Shown here piece by piece: positions 25,851 through 35,565 of a stretch of 41,746 bases of DNA (the stretch's first letter is position 1; each line of letters starts with the position of its first letter). The stretch is from Chlorobium sp. (GTDB taxonomy: Bacteria > Bacteroidota > Chlorobiia > Chlorobiales > Chlorobiaceae). The stretch covers positions 1 through 41,746 of the forward strand of contig SZXZ01000031.1 in the NCBI GenBank assembly GCA_005843835.1, read 5' to 3'. The notes under the pieces were generated by a model. It searched no databases, had not been told where the DNA came from, and was given only the letters and a program-made list of their open reading frames with translations. The translations under genes were made by a program, and so were the position numbers.

Positions 25851-26417
25851 TCAGTTTTGGGCCATTAAATTTTCCTGCCTCGCATAACTGAAAATCCCGC
25901 CAGCCTCAACAATGTTAAACACATCGCCCAGCGAATTAAGCTTGTAGGTAATGTTGCGAGTAATATTTTCCAAAGTATTTGCACCCACATCAATTCTCAG
26001 CTCGTCGCCCGTATTAATAATCCGGTTAAGCTGTTCACTGGTTTCGTAGGGAATCGCAAACCCGCCATCAACACAGTTACGGTAAAAAATTCTAGCGTAC
26101 GACTCTGCAATAATAGCCTTAACACCAGCAACCTTCAACGCAAAAGGAGCATGTTCCCGTGACGATCCGCATCCAAAATTTGGACCCGCAATAATAATGG
26201 TAAAATCCGAGTCAAAACTTCCATCCGTAACAAACGGTACATTCCCCTCAGGCAGGCCACCCTGCTCCGGCGGCACGCCCGACAGGGCATACTTGCCATA
26301 TAACTTCACCTCTTCAGGATCCGAAAGGCTGTAAACAAGATGTTCAGCCGGAATTATCTGGTCAGTATCAATATTTTTGCCTAAAACATAGGCTTTTCCC
26401 TGTATAACTTTTTCCAT
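25851..26417 (-). CDS. leuD: 3-isopropylmalate dehydratase small subunit
   Basis: 188 residues, the short swivelling-domain subunit: GKAYVLGKNIDTDQIIPAEH, then GCGSSREHAPFALKVAGVKA and SYARIFYRNCVDGGFAIP. With LeuC it isomerises 2-isopropylmalate to 3-isopropylmalate and probably also citramalate to erythro-3-methylmalate here. It lies between leuC (51-base gap) and cimA (3-base gap). Confidence 0.95.
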   Translation of the reverse strand: MEKVIQGKAYVLGKNIDTDQIIPAEHLVYSLSDPEEVKLYGKYALSGVPPEQGGLPEGNVPFVTDGSFDSDFTIIIAGPNFGCGSSREHAPFALKVAGVKAIIAESYARIFYRNCVDGGFAIPYETSEQLNRIINTGDELRIDVGANTLENITRNITYKLNSLGDVFNIVEAGGIFSYARQENLMAQN

Positions 26418-26468
26418 GTGCGTAAAACGAGTGAGTTAGTCCATAGTAGCCCAATCAAATAAGCTCGA

Positions 26469-27764
26469 TCAGAGAAAATCTCTCGGATCAGTTAGTGTAC
26501 CAGTAATAGCCGAAGCAGCAGCAGTCAATGGCGAAGCAAGGTATACCCCGGCATGTTTGCTGCCCATCCGCCCGGGAAAATTGCGGTTCGTCGTCGAAAC
26601 CACCACATCATTATCCACCGAACGTCCAACAGTATCAGCCGGCCCACCAAGGCAGGCCGCGCAAGAAGGCAACGCAATGCTGCATCCGGCATCCTCAAAA
26701 ATCTGTTTCAGCGTCTGCCCATCATACATCTCACATTCAAGGTCACGGGCAACCTTTACCGTAGCCGGAACAATATTTGTAGTCACCGAAACCTTGTGCC
26801 CCTTCAGTATTTTCGCCGCCATCACAAAATCAGTCAGCTTGCCTCCAGTGCATGACCCGATATACGACTTCGTAATTTTAGTACCCTTAAGGCTTCTAAC
26901 CGTAGCACGGTTATCAGGGCTGTGAGGCTGGGCAACAACAGGTTCCAGCTCACGCACATTGTAATGGTACTTGCTGTGGTAAACTGCGTCCGGATCGCTC
27001 TGAAACACTTCATAAGGCTTACTGCTTCTCGCCTTCACATACGCTTCAGTAATGGCATCAGCGGCAATAATTCCATTCATACCACCAGCTTCAATGGCCA
27101 TATTGGTAAGCGTCATTCGCTCCTCAATAGGCAGCGAAAAAATAGCCTCACCATCAAACTCCATGGCTCGGTAGGTTGCACCATCAGTTGTAATATCCCC
27201 AAGAATCTGCAAAATCAGATCCTTAGCCGTAAGATATTCCGGCATCTCCCCATCAAACGTAAACTTCATCGATTCTGGAACCTTTTCCCACAGCTTGCCA
27301 GTACCAAGAATAAATGCAGCATCAGTATTGCCGATTCCCGTGCCAAACATGCCAAAAGCACCAGAAGTGCAGGTATGCGAATCTGTTCCAAAAAGCACAG
27401 TACCCGGTAAATTAAATCCCTCCTCAGCAAGAGCCACATGACACACACCCTTGTATCGGTCAGTGCCCACATCATAATAATGCTCAAGCCCCTGCTCCTT
27501 TGCAAACTGCCTCAACAGGTCAATATTGCGATGCGCGTGCTCGTTAGCGGTAAAAATATAATGGTCAGGCAAAACGACAATCTTTTTTGGATCCCATACT
27601 TTAGCATCCGCACCAAACTCCTCTTTAAAAATATCAAAAGTCGGCGGCCCGCACACATCATGCGTAAGAAGGATATCAACATTCAGCCATACGCTTTCAC
27701 CGGCATCTACAAACTTTCTGTTTGCAGCCTTCGAAAGAATTTTCTGGGTTATTGTTTGTGCCAT
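26469..27764 (-). CDS. leuC: 3-isopropylmalate dehydratase large subunit
   Basis: 431 residues, shorter than the ~465-residue enterobacterial form and like the archaeal/homoaconitase-type LeuC. Iron-sulfur ligands are visible as SCTGGKLTDF and PSCAACLGG, together with FGTDSHTCTSGAFG (first Cys) and VLPDHYIFTANEH. The aconitase-type [4Fe-4S] enzyme acts with LeuD. The start lies 7 bases from the end of leuA. Confidence 0.95.
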   Translation of the reverse strand: MAQTITQKILSKAANRKFVDAGESVWLNVDILLTHDVCGPPTFDIFKEEFGADAKVWDPKKIVVLPDHYIFTANEHAHRNIDLLRQFAKEQGLEHYYDVGTDRYKGVCHVALAEEGFNLPGTVLFGTDSHTCTSGAFGMFGTGIGNTDAAFILGTGKLWEKVPESMKFTFDGEMPEYLTAKDLILQILGDITTDGATYRAMEFDGEAIFSLPIEERMTLTNMAIEAGGMNGIIAADAITEAYVKARSSKPYEVFQSDPDAVYHSKYHYNVRELEPVVAQPHSPDNRATVRSLKGTKITKSYIGSCTGGKLTDFVMAAKILKGHKVSVTTNIVPATVKVARDLECEMYDGQTLKQIFEDAGCSIALPSCAACLGGPADTVGRSVDNDVVVSTTNRNFPGRMGSKHAGVYLASPLTAAASAITGTLTDPRDFL

Positions 27765-27771
27765 GGTATTC

Positions 27772-29340
27772 TTAAACCCCGTGTTCTATAGTTTCAGTAA
27801 TGTTGTTTTCAAAATGATGCTGCCGCAACCCGAGAGCCTGAAGGTATGCTTTAGCACTCGCCTCAATAATATCAGTCGAAACCCCTCTTCCATTAAACGA
27901 AACATTCTTGTCCCGAATCCTCACCAGAGCCTCACCAAGTGCCTGTCGCCCGGCAGTAGTCGAGCGTACCGAATACGATGTAACCATCGATTCAATCGAA
28001 AGAGCACGTTCAATAGCTCTAAAGCAGGCATCCACAGGTCCGTCGCCAATTGCAGATTCTTCAAATATCTGACCTTTATGACTGATTCTGACCGTAGCCG
28101 TTGGAATTGATGCCGTACCACTGTTTATATGCAGATAATCAAGCTCATAAGCACTCTGAGGTTTTTTTCGTTCATCCCCCATCAGCACTCTCAAGTCATC
28201 GTCAAAAACCTCTTTCTTTTTGTCTGCAACATCAACAAACCGTTTGTATACCACTTCAAGTTCCTGGTCCTGCACATCATACCCTAAAGCGTGCAAACGC
28301 GACTTTAGTCCATGCTTTCCCGAATGGCGTCCAAGCACAATACTTGTTTGAGGAACCCCGACCGATTCCGGCTTCATAACCTCATAAGTCTGCCGGTTTT
28401 TAAGCATACCGTCCTGATGGATGCCCGACTCGTGCGAAAACGCATTATCGCCTACAATAGCCTTGTTGGGCTGAATAATAATCCCCGTAAACGTCGAAAC
28501 CATTCGGCTCGTATTGTACAGCTCTTCTGTAACAATACCCGTGTAAAAGTTATGTAAATCACTCCGGACCTTCAACGCCATCACAATTTCTTCAAGCGAA
28601 GCATTTCCGGCACGCTCACCAATACCGTTCATCGAGCACTCAACCTGTCGCGCCCCATGTTCGAGGGCACTGAGCGAATTCGCAACAGCCAGCCCCAAAT
28701 CATTATGGCAATGCACACTGATAACCGCATTTGCTATGTTCGAAACACGGCTATGCAAATCAGCAATTTTCCTGCCGAACTCCGAAGGCCAGGTATACCC
28801 CGTAGTATCAGGGATGTTCACCGTCGTAGCCCCGGCAGCAATAACAGCTTCAATAATTTCAGCAAGGTACACCTGATCCGTTCTTCCGGCATCCTCAGCC
28901 GAAAACTCAACATCAGGAGTAAACGTTTTGGCAAAGGTCACCGCATCAACAGCCATGTTTAAAATGGTCTGCCGTTTTTCCTGCAGGCTCACCCCGTAGC
29001 GGTCACTGCCGAACTTGCCCGCAATATGGATGTCAGAAGTGCCTATAAACGTATGGATTCGAGGCTTTTTAGCCTGGCTCAACGCCTTCCAGGCAGCAGT
29101 GATGTCGTTTTCAACCGCTCTTGCCAAAGCCGTCACAATAGCCGTCGACTCCGCGCTGACCCGTTTAACAGCTTCAAGCTGCAGGGGCGACGAAGCCGGA
29201 AAACCGGCCTCAATAACATCAACACCAAGCTTTTCAAGTTGGCGAGCTATCTCAACCTTTTCCTGAACATTAAGGGAAGCGCCTGGCGATTGCTCGCCAT
29301 CACGCAACGTCGTATCAAAAACAATAATTTTTTCTTTCAC
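27772..29340 (-). CDS. leuA: 2-isopropylmalate synthase
   Basis: I choose the GTG at 29340 since GGGGAG ends eight bases before it; the GTG three codons upstream (29349) is too close to that site. The 522-residue product has DTTLRDGEQSPGASLN, HCHNDLGLAVANSL (metal ligands), GERAGNASLEEI, and the C-terminal regulatory domain that binds leucine in the family (about 390-510). It joins acetyl-CoA and 2-oxoisovalerate, the first leucine-specific step. leuA and cimA being in the same operon shows the paralogues have divided the leucine and isoleucine entries. Confidence 0.95.
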   Translation of the reverse strand: MKEKIIVFDTTLRDGEQSPGASLNVQEKVEIARQLEKLGVDVIEAGFPASSPLQLEAVKRVSAESTAIVTALARAVENDITAAWKALSQAKKPRIHTFIGTSDIHIAGKFGSDRYGVSLQEKRQTILNMAVDAVTFAKTFTPDVEFSAEDAGRTDQVYLAEIIEAVIAAGATTVNIPDTTGYTWPSEFGRKIADLHSRVSNIANAVISVHCHNDLGLAVANSLSALEHGARQVECSMNGIGERAGNASLEEIVMALKVRSDLHNFYTGIVTEELYNTSRMVSTFTGIIIQPNKAIVGDNAFSHESGIHQDGMLKNRQTYEVMKPESVGVPQTSIVLGRHSGKHGLKSRLHALGYDVQDQELEVVYKRFVDVADKKKEVFDDDLRVLMGDERKKPQSAYELDYLHINSGTASIPTATVRISHKGQIFEESAIGDGPVDACFRAIERALSIESMVTSYSVRSTTAGRQALGEALVRIRDKNVSFNGRGVSTDIIEASAKAYLQALGLRQHHFENNITETIEHGV

Positions 29341-29377
29341 TGGCCACACTCCCCGTCCTTATTTAACCGAATCACCA

Positions 29378-30436
29378 TCAAGCACCCAACTGCCTTACAA
29401 TTGCAGCAGTCATATCAGTAGTCGACAAAGCCGTCTCTTCAGGACTCGCAATATCCGCTGTCCTGAGCCCCTGGGCAAGCGTATCTTCAATCGCCTTATA
29501 AATCTCCCGTGCAATCTCCGGCAACCCAAAGCTATGTTCAAACATCATCGCCACAGATGCAATAGTCGCAATAGGATTAGCCTTATTCTGCCCTGCAATA
29601 TCAGGCGCACTGCCATGTATCGGCTCATACAAGGCATATTTCGTCCCAATGCTTGCTGAAGGCAACATACCAAGGCTACCGGTAATCATACCGGCAATAT
29701 CACTCAAAATGTCACCAAAAAGGTTGCTCGTAACAATAACGTCAAACTGTTTCGGATTCCTCACAATCTGCATTGCAGCATTATCCACATACATGTCACT
29801 CAACACGACATCAGCAAAATCCTTGTGTACTTCATGGACAACATTTCTCCAGAACTGTGAAACCTCCAGTACATTCGCCTTGTCGATCGAAATAACCTTT
29901 CCGTCACGTTTCCGGGCAGCCTCAAACGCCAGACGAGCAATGCGCTCCACCTCATAGCGTTCATACACCATAGTGTTCCAACCCCTGTTATCGTCATAAC
30001 CGCGAGGTTGTCCAAAATAAATACCCCCCGTAAGCTCACGAAACACAAGAAAATCAGTTCCACGCACGACATCAGCCTTAAGCGACGACGCATCAATCAG
30101 CGCATCGTAAACTTTCGCAGGCCTCAGGTTTGCAAAAAGCCCAAGTTCCTTACGGATTTTAAGCAACGCAGCTTCCGGCTTGTGCTCATGGGGCAGCGAT
30201 TCCCACTTTGGCCCGCCAACTGCACCAAGCAAAACCGCATCGCAGTTTCTGCACGCCTCAAGCGTAGCATCAGTAAGCATCTCGCCATGCAAATCATACG
30301 AAGCACCACCAAACGGATGCTCTTCGATAACTAATTCAAAACCGTGTTTTTTCGAAAGCTGCTGCAACACAGCAACAGCTCCCGCAACAACTTCGGGTCC
30401 TATACCGTCACCCGGTATCGATACAATCTTATACAT
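29378..30436 (-). CDS. leuB: 3-isopropylmalate dehydrogenase
   Basis: 352 residues of the isocitrate/isopropylmalate dehydrogenase family: IPGDGIGPEV at the start, ELTGGIYFGQPRG and DNRGWNTMVYERYEVERI, LSDMYVDNAAMQI, NLFGDILSDIAGMITGS and EPIHGSAPDIAGQNKANP. It oxidises 3-isopropylmalate with NAD+ to 2-oxoisocaproate; in this operon it probably also takes 3-methylmalate on the citramalate route. It follows ilvC by 29 bases. Confidence 0.96.
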   Translation of the reverse strand: MYKIVSIPGDGIGPEVVAGAVAVLQQLSKKHGFELVIEEHPFGGASYDLHGEMLTDATLEACRNCDAVLLGAVGGPKWESLPHEHKPEAALLKIRKELGLFANLRPAKVYDALIDASSLKADVVRGTDFLVFRELTGGIYFGQPRGYDDNRGWNTMVYERYEVERIARLAFEAARKRDGKVISIDKANVLEVSQFWRNVVHEVHKDFADVVLSDMYVDNAAMQIVRNPKQFDVIVTSNLFGDILSDIAGMITGSLGMLPSASIGTKYALYEPIHGSAPDIAGQNKANPIATIASVAMMFEHSFGLPEIAREIYKAIEDTLAQGLRTADIASPEETALSTTDMTAAIVRQLGA

Positions 30437-30465
30437 GCTTGTTTTATGAGTAAGGTTGATAAAAA

Positions 30466-31458
30466 TTATTTCTTTATCAGCCAGCTCATCATATCGCGAA
30501 GTTTAGCGCCAACCTTCTCAATAGCATGGTTCCGGTTATCCTCTCTCAGCTTGTTGAGGTTTTTGTAACCGCCGTTACACTCATCAATAAACTCCTTAGC
30601 AAAACGGCCATCCTGAACCTCCTCAAGAATCTTTTTCATCTCAGCCTTTACCGCAGGTGTAATAAGGCGCGGCCCACGAGTCATGCCACCATACTCAGCC
30701 GTGTCACTCACCGAATAGTTCATTCTCGACAAGCCACCTTCATAATAAAGATCCACAATCAGTTTCAGCTCGTGCATACACTCAAAGTAAGCAAGCTCCT
30801 CAGGGTATCCAGCCTCAACAAGGGTTTCAAATCCAGCCTTTATCAGTTCAGCCGAACCACCGCACAGCACAGCCTGTTCACCAAACAAATCAGTTTCAGT
30901 CTCATTCTTGATGGTAGTCTCAATAACGCCAGCTTTCGTGCCGCCAAGAGCCTTAGCCCATGCCAGTGCCTGCTGTTTTGCCTCGCCGGTATAATCCTGA
31001 TGTACCGCAATAAGGCAAGGCACGCCATTGCCCTGTGTATAGGTGCGGCGCACAAGGTGCCCCGGGCTTTTAGGAGCAATCATAATAACGTTGATCGTCT
31101 CGGCAGGAATAATCTGTTGGTAATGGATGTTAAATCCATGTCCAAAAGCCAGCGTGTTGCCCGGTTCAAGGTATGGAGCAATTTCAGCTTCATAAATAGC
31201 CTTCTGGTTCTGGTCAGGAAGCAGCACCATCACAATGTCGGCCCATTTAGCCGCATCAGCAACCGTGTCCACCTGCAGTCCAGCCTCTCTTGCTTTAGCA
31301 CACGACGAGCTGTCTGTACGAAGCCCTACACGCACATTCAGGCCACTATCCTTAAGGTTCAAAGCATGGGCATGGCCCTGACTGCCGTAACCAAGAATTG
31401 CAATATTCTTTCCCTGAAGATAACCGAGATCGGCATCCTGGTCGTAATAAACGTTCAT
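30466..31458 (-). CDS. ilvC: Ketol-acid reductoisomerase, class I
   Basis: The start is put at the ATG at 31458 ([11 protein letters not shown]), which matches the usual family start; an ATG three codons earlier is possible and neither has a strong ribosome site. The 330-residue protein has the NADPH-binding [48 protein letters not shown], and metal-ligand segment [12 protein letters not shown]. It converts acetolactate or acetohydroxybutyrate to the dihydroxy acid in the valine/isoleucine pathway. It follows ilvN by about 40 bases. Confidence 0.96.
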   Translation of the reverse strand: MNVYYDQDADLGYLQGKNIAILGYGSQGHAHALNLKDSGLNVRVGLRTDSSSCAKAREAGLQVDTVADAAKWADIVMVLLPDQNQKAIYEAEIAPYLEPGNTLAFGHGFNIHYQQIIPAETINVIMIAPKSPGHLVRRTYTQGNGVPCLIAVHQDYTGEAKQQALAWAKALGGTKAGVIETTIKNETETDLFGEQAVLCGGSAELIKAGFETLVEAGYPEELAYFECMHELKLIVDLYYEGGLSRMNYSVSDTAEYGGMTRGPRLITPAVKAEMKKILEEVQDGRFAKEFIDECNGGYKNLNKLREDNRNHAIEKVGAKLRDMMSWLIKK

Positions 31459-31500
31459 CAGAAACATGGTTTGATTTTTATAAATACAGTAAAAATGGTG

Positions 31501-31977
31501 TCACTCACCCCGGTGTATAGCAACAGCACCCGAGCGCGACAGCTCCTTAATGCCGTACGGCTTGAAGATATCGATAGTTGTATTGATCTTATCCGGCGAG
31601 CCGATGACCTCAATAGTAATAGATTTTTGTTTTATATCCACCACTTTTCCTTTAAAAACATTGATAAGCTCAAAAATCTCATGCTGTTGGGTCTTGCTGA
31701 GTTTCAAGGTCATCAACAGCAGTTCGCGCTCCACATGCGGCTGCCTGGTCAAGTCCGTAACCTTCACAGTATCAACAAGTCTGTTCAGCTGTTTAACAAC
31801 CTGACTGATAATCTGGTCCTCGCCATGCGTCACAATCGTCATGCGCGAAAACTCAGGATCCTCAGTTTCCCCAATCGAAATACTTGCCAGGTTAAACCCC
31901 CTCGCGCTGAACATGTTAGCAACCCTGTTTAGAGTCCCGAACTTATTCTCAACCAGAACTGAAATTATATGCTTCAT
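31501..31977 (-). CDS. ilvN: Acetolactate synthase, small regulatory subunit
   Basis: 158 residues with an N-terminal ACT domain (ISVLVENKFGTLNRVANMFS, ARGFNLASISIGETED) that binds valine in the family, and a C-terminal half (HEIFELINVFKGKVVDI; ITIEVIGSPDKINTTID) that holds the catalytic subunit. It gives feedback control to IlvB. It follows ilvB by 10 bases, so subunit synthesis is coupled. Confidence 0.95.
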   Translation of the reverse strand: MKHIISVLVENKFGTLNRVANMFSARGFNLASISIGETEDPEFSRMTIVTHGEDQIISQVVKQLNRLVDTVKVTDLTRQPHVERELLLMTLKLSKTQQHEIFELINVFKGKVVDIKQKSITIEVIGSPDKINTTIDIFKPYGIKELSRSGAVAIHRGE

Positions 31978-31987
31978 AAGTTAAGAT

Positions 31988-33709
31988 TTAAACCATTGTT
32001 TTTGGGTTTAACCTTGCCAGAAGCATATCCGAAATTGAGCCGCCAGCAGGCACCATAGGGAAAACCATATCTTTTTTAACAACCCTGAAATCAACAAAAA
32101 CGGGCCCTTCGTTGTAGGCAAGTGCTTTTTTGATTGCATCTCTTGCAGTATCAGGGTTGTCAGCCATAAATGTTTTACACCCGAATGCCTCGGCAACTTT
32201 AACAAAATCAGGGTTGCTGTCGCTAAGATCGGTAAAGGAGTATTTTTCTTTATGGAAAAGCTCCTGCCACTGGCGTACCATTCCGAGATAACTGTTGTTG
32301 ATCAGGAATATCTTGATTGGCGTTTTATAGTGAACGGCTGTAACAAGTTCCTGAATATTCATCATAATACCTCCATCACCGCAGAACAGAATAACTGGAC
32401 GATCCTTTATGCCGAAGGCAGCGCCTATTGCTGCGGGTAACCCGAAACCCATGGTGCCGAGCCCGCCGCTGGTGATGATTGAGCGCGGGTTATTGAATAT
32501 ATAATATTGTGACGTCCACATCTGGTGCTGTCCGACATCTGTTACTACAACGGCATTCCCTGCAGTTTGTTTTGATACTTCATCAATAACAAATTCTGTC
32601 CGTAAGTCTTTGTCATCTGCAGTGTATGTCAGGGGGCACTTCTCTCGCCAGGTTTGAATCTCGGCAAGCCAAGGCTCGAGGTTTTCAAGCTTTTCTGGCA
32701 TTTCTTCCAGTATCGCAGCTAGAAAGTGTTTTGCATCACCGACAATTGGTAAATCTACCTTGACGTTTTTATCAACATTGGTGGGATCAATATCGTTGTG
32801 AATTTTGTAGGCCTGTGGTGCAAATGTTTCGATTTTTCCGGTTACCCGATCGTCGAATCGAGCACCAACGGCAATAAGGACATCACAGGTATTTACTGCC
32901 TGATTGGCCCAGTAGGTACCGTGCATGCCGAGCATACCCATACTGAGCGGATGGTTGCCGGGAAAGGCTCCAAGTCCTTGCAGGGTCATGGTGATCGGTA
33001 TATTTTTTTTAATTGCAAAAGCTTTCAGTTCTTCGGATGCATTGGCACTGATAACGCCTCCTCCAATATACAGTAGAGGACGTTTTGCTTTGGCTATTTT
33101 ATGCGCAGCTTTCTCAACCTGGTTGATGTGGCATTTAATGGTTGGCTTGAATCCCCTGATTTCAACCGTTTCGGGCCAATTGAAGGCGCATGAAGCATTC
33201 AGGATATCTTTAGGCATATCAATAAGTACCGGCCCTGGTCTGCCATTATTAGCAAGAAAAAAAGCCTTGCGTATGGTGATGGCTAGTTCCTTGACATCCT
33301 TAACAAGAAAATTGTGTTTTGTGATTGATCGGGTGATGCCGATAATATCTGCTTCTTGAAAAGCATCATTCCCGATAAGGGTACTTGGGACCTGCCCGGT
33401 AAAGACAACCAGTGGGGTGGAGTCCATGTAGGCGTTTGCAATGCCTGTGACGGTGTTTGTAGCACCTGGACCGGATGTAACCAGGACAACTCCGGTTTTT
33501 CCTGTGGCGCGTGCGTATCCCTCGGCCATGTGAGTTGCTCCTTGTTCATGACGGACAAGGATATGCTGGATATCTTTTACATCATAAAGAGTCTCGTAGA
33601 CTTTCAATAAAGATCCACCTGGATACCCGAAAATATATTCAACGTTTTCTCGTCGCAGACATTCGAAAAAAATTTCTGAGCCATTGAGAGTCTGGCCTGA
33701 AGAATGCAT
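31988..33709 (-). CDS. ilvB: Acetolactate synthase, large catalytic subunit
   Basis: The ATG at 33709 is preferred, 7 bases after the ilvD stop; a GTG at 33730, which would overlap ilvD, is the alternative. The 573-residue thiamine-diphosphate enzyme has YIFGYPGGSLLKVYE, RHEQGATHMAEGYARATGK (the Glu activating ThDP), GPVLIDMPKDI and GDGGIMMNIQELVTAVHYK...NN (ThDP/Mg site). It joins two pyruvates, or pyruvate and 2-oxobutyrate. Its coding strand is C/A-rich, unlike ilvN to cimA downstream, whose coding strand is G/T-rich. Confidence 0.96.
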   Translation of the reverse strand: MHSSGQTLNGSEIFFECLRRENVEYIFGYPGGSLLKVYETLYDVKDIQHILVRHEQGATHMAEGYARATGKTGVVLVTSGPGATNTVTGIANAYMDSTPLVVFTGQVPSTLIGNDAFQEADIIGITRSITKHNFLVKDVKELAITIRKAFFLANNGRPGPVLIDMPKDILNASCAFNWPETVEIRGFKPTIKCHINQVEKAAHKIAKAKRPLLYIGGGVISANASEELKAFAIKKNIPITMTLQGLGAFPGNHPLSMGMLGMHGTYWANQAVNTCDVLIAVGARFDDRVTGKIETFAPQAYKIHNDIDPTNVDKNVKVDLPIVGDAKHFLAAILEEMPEKLENLEPWLAEIQTWREKCPLTYTADDKDLRTEFVIDEVSKQTAGNAVVVTDVGQHQMWTSQYYIFNNPRSIITSGGLGTMGFGLPAAIGAAFGIKDRPVILFCGDGGIMMNIQELVTAVHYKTPIKIFLINNSYLGMVRQWQELFHKEKYSFTDLSDSNPDFVKVAEAFGCKTFMADNPDTARDAIKKALAYNEGPVFVDFRVVKKDMVFPMVPAGGSISDMLLARLNPKTMV

Positions 33710-33716
33710 GGCTTTG

Positions 33717-35414
33717 TTATTTAGGTTCACAGGAAACAGGGTTTTTTAGTATTGCCCCGGTATTGGCTGAGGTTACGAGCTGGGCATACCTTCCGAGATA
33801 GCCTTTTGTTATTTTTGGTACAAACGGTTTCAGTAATGCAAGTCGTTCAGCAATCACCAAATCTGTTAGTGCAACTGAAATGCATTTTTCTGGAATATCG
33901 ATGGTTATGATATCGCCGTTTTGCAGAGCTGCAATTGGACCTTTTTCTGCAGCTTCTGGAGAAATGTGCCCGATGCAGGCCCCGCGTGATCCTCCTGAGA
34001 AACGTCCATCGGTTATAAGCGCAACCGATTCTCCAAGGCCTCGACCCATGATGGCGCTGGTTGGTGATAGCATTTCAGGCATTCCGGGGCCGCCTTTTGG
34101 ACCCTCGTAGCGAATGACTACAACATCTCCTGCTTTGACATCGTCCCCCATAATCCCTTGAATGGCATCTTCCTGGCAGTCATAAACTTTTGCCGGACCG
34201 GTGTGCTGCATCATTTCCGGACAGACTGCCCCGGTTTTGACAACTGCTCCCTGTGGAGCAAGATTACCGAAGAGTACAGCTAACCCACCTGAAAATGAAT
34301 AGGGGTCTTCAACACTTCGAATTACTGAACGATCTGTAACTTCAGCATCGCTTATATTTTCGCCGAGAGTTTTTCCTGTCACAGTTATAGTTGAAAGGTC
34401 GAGAAGTCCCTCAATTTTGCTGAGTTCCGACAGGATTGCCGATACACCACCAGCGCGGTCGACATCCTCGATATGGACAGCCATCGTTGCTGGACTTACT
34501 TTGCAGATATAAGGTGTTCTGGCTGAGAGTGCATTCAACTCAGAAAAATCAAATTCAAGCTCAGCTTCATTGGCGATTGCAAGGGTATGCAGAATGGTGT
34601 TGGTGCTACCTCCCATAGCAAAATCAAGTGCAAAGGCATTGAGCAGTGCTTTTCGTGTCAGGATGTCTCTTGGCTTGATGTCCTTCTGAACCAGATCAAT
34701 AATACGGCGTGAAGCTTCTTTGACCAGTTCGTTGCGTCTGGGGTCGATGGCTAGGATAGTGCCATTGCCCGGTAGAGCAAAACCAAGTGCCTCACTAAGA
34801 CAGTTCATTGAATTAGCTGTAAACATTCCTGAACATGAGCCGCAACCCGGACAGGCGTTTTCTTCTATGGTTTCGAGTTCTTTTTCGTTGATTTTTCCGT
34901 TGCTGTATTGGCCGACAGCTTCAAAGACTGAAATCAGGTCTATTGTTTTACCTGAAGGTGTATGACCAGCCTTCATGGGCCCGCCTGAAACAAAAATAAC
35001 CGGAATGTTGATGCGCAGCGCGGCCATCATCATGCCCGGGGTAATTTTGTCACAGTTTGGAATGCAGACCAGCCCATCAAGCCGGTGTGCTTCGGCTACC
35101 GTTTCGACACTATCGGCAATCAGCTCACGGCTTGCTAAGGAATATCGCATTCCAATGTGCCCCATGGCAATGCCATCACAAACACCGATGGTATTGAATT
35201 CAAAGGGAACGCCACCTGCTTTGCGAACCTCTTCTTTTGCTATTTTACCTAGTTCCTGAAGGTGAGCATGACCGGGAATAAGTTCGTTATAGGAATTGCA
35301 AATACCGATAAAGGGCTTTTTAAAGTCATTGTTTGACACAATGGAGCCGGTCGCTTTGAGCAGGCTGCGGTGCGGTGCTTTTTCAAACCCTGATTTTATA
35401 GTATCAGATCTCAT
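33717..35414 (-). CDS. ilvD: Dihydroxy-acid dehydratase
   Basis: I put the start at the ATG at 35414 ([19 protein letters not shown]); the frame is open to 35477, but that part is the attenuator terminator. The 565-residue protein has [17 protein letters not shown], the cluster-binding [15 protein letters not shown] and [19 protein letters not shown], and [20 protein letters not shown]. It is an iron-sulfur enzyme that makes 2-oxo acids for valine and isoleucine. It is the first structural gene of the operon, 118 bases past the leader-peptide stop. Confidence 0.95.
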   Translation of the reverse strand: MRSDTIKSGFEKAPHRSLLKATGSIVSNNDFKKPFIGICNSYNELIPGHAHLQELGKIAKEEVRKAGGVPFEFNTIGVCDGIAMGHIGMRYSLASRELIADSVETVAEAHRLDGLVCIPNCDKITPGMMMAALRINIPVIFVSGGPMKAGHTPSGKTIDLISVFEAVGQYSNGKINEKELETIEENACPGCGSCSGMFTANSMNCLSEALGFALPGNGTILAIDPRRNELVKEASRRIIDLVQKDIKPRDILTRKALLNAFALDFAMGGSTNTILHTLAIANEAELEFDFSELNALSARTPYICKVSPATMAVHIEDVDRAGGVSAILSELSKIEGLLDLSTITVTGKTLGENISDAEVTDRSVIRSVEDPYSFSGGLAVLFGNLAPQGAVVKTGAVCPEMMQHTGPAKVYDCQEDAIQGIMGDDVKAGDVVVIRYEGPKGGPGMPEMLSPTSAIMGRGLGESVALITDGRFSGGSRGACIGHISPEAAEKGPIAALQNGDIITIDIPEKCISVALTDLVIAERLALLKPFVPKITKGYLGRYAQLVTSANTGAILKNPVSCEPK

Positions 35415-35441
35415 TGCGGTACTCTTAGTTGACAAGCAATT

Positions 35442-35477
35442 AAAAAAAATATTGGCGACTTCCGGTCCTGAAGTCAC
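35442..35477 (-). terminator. Attenuator terminator ahead of ilvD
   Basis: On the minus strand GTGACTTC and GAAGTCGC form an 8-bp stem (arms 35470-35477 and 35455-35462, one G-T pair) with a 7-base loop AGGACCG, followed after five bases by eight T residues (A-run 35442-35449 on +). It sits after the leader peptide and before ilvD, so it would stop transcription ahead of the operon. Its loop and first 3' base are also the partner of the antiterminator arm. Confidence 0.8.
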
Positions 35478-35565
35478 ACTGTATTATAGGTTTGAATAGA
35501 GAATAAAATGACTTGGGACCGGTTTTTTTGGTTAGAGCACCGAAATGCTCAGCAGTGAAAAAACC
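35462..35565 (-). promoter_or_regulatory. Competing RNA arms of the ilv attenuator
   Basis: Three pairings exclude each other on the minus-strand RNA. Arm 1, GGTTTTTT (35558-35565, inside the Val-Phe codons of the leader), pairs with arm 2a, AAAAAACC (35521-35528). Arm 2b, CCGGTCC (35516-35522, joined to 2a), pairs perfectly over 7 bp with arm 3, GGACCGG (35462-35468), which overlaps the loop of the terminator. A small hairpin GAGCA/TGCTC (35535-35550) covers the last leader codons. A ribosome stalled on Val/Ile/Leu codons would hide arm 1, free arm 2 to hold arm 3, and let RNA polymerase pass. The pairings are seen; the mechanism is inferred from the enteric ilv/leu model. Confidence 0.8.

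Noticed and set aside
30526..31932. A 468-codon open frame on the + strand
   Set aside because: It lies antisense to ilvC and ilvN, both complete and certain; the frame is a by-product of their codon use.
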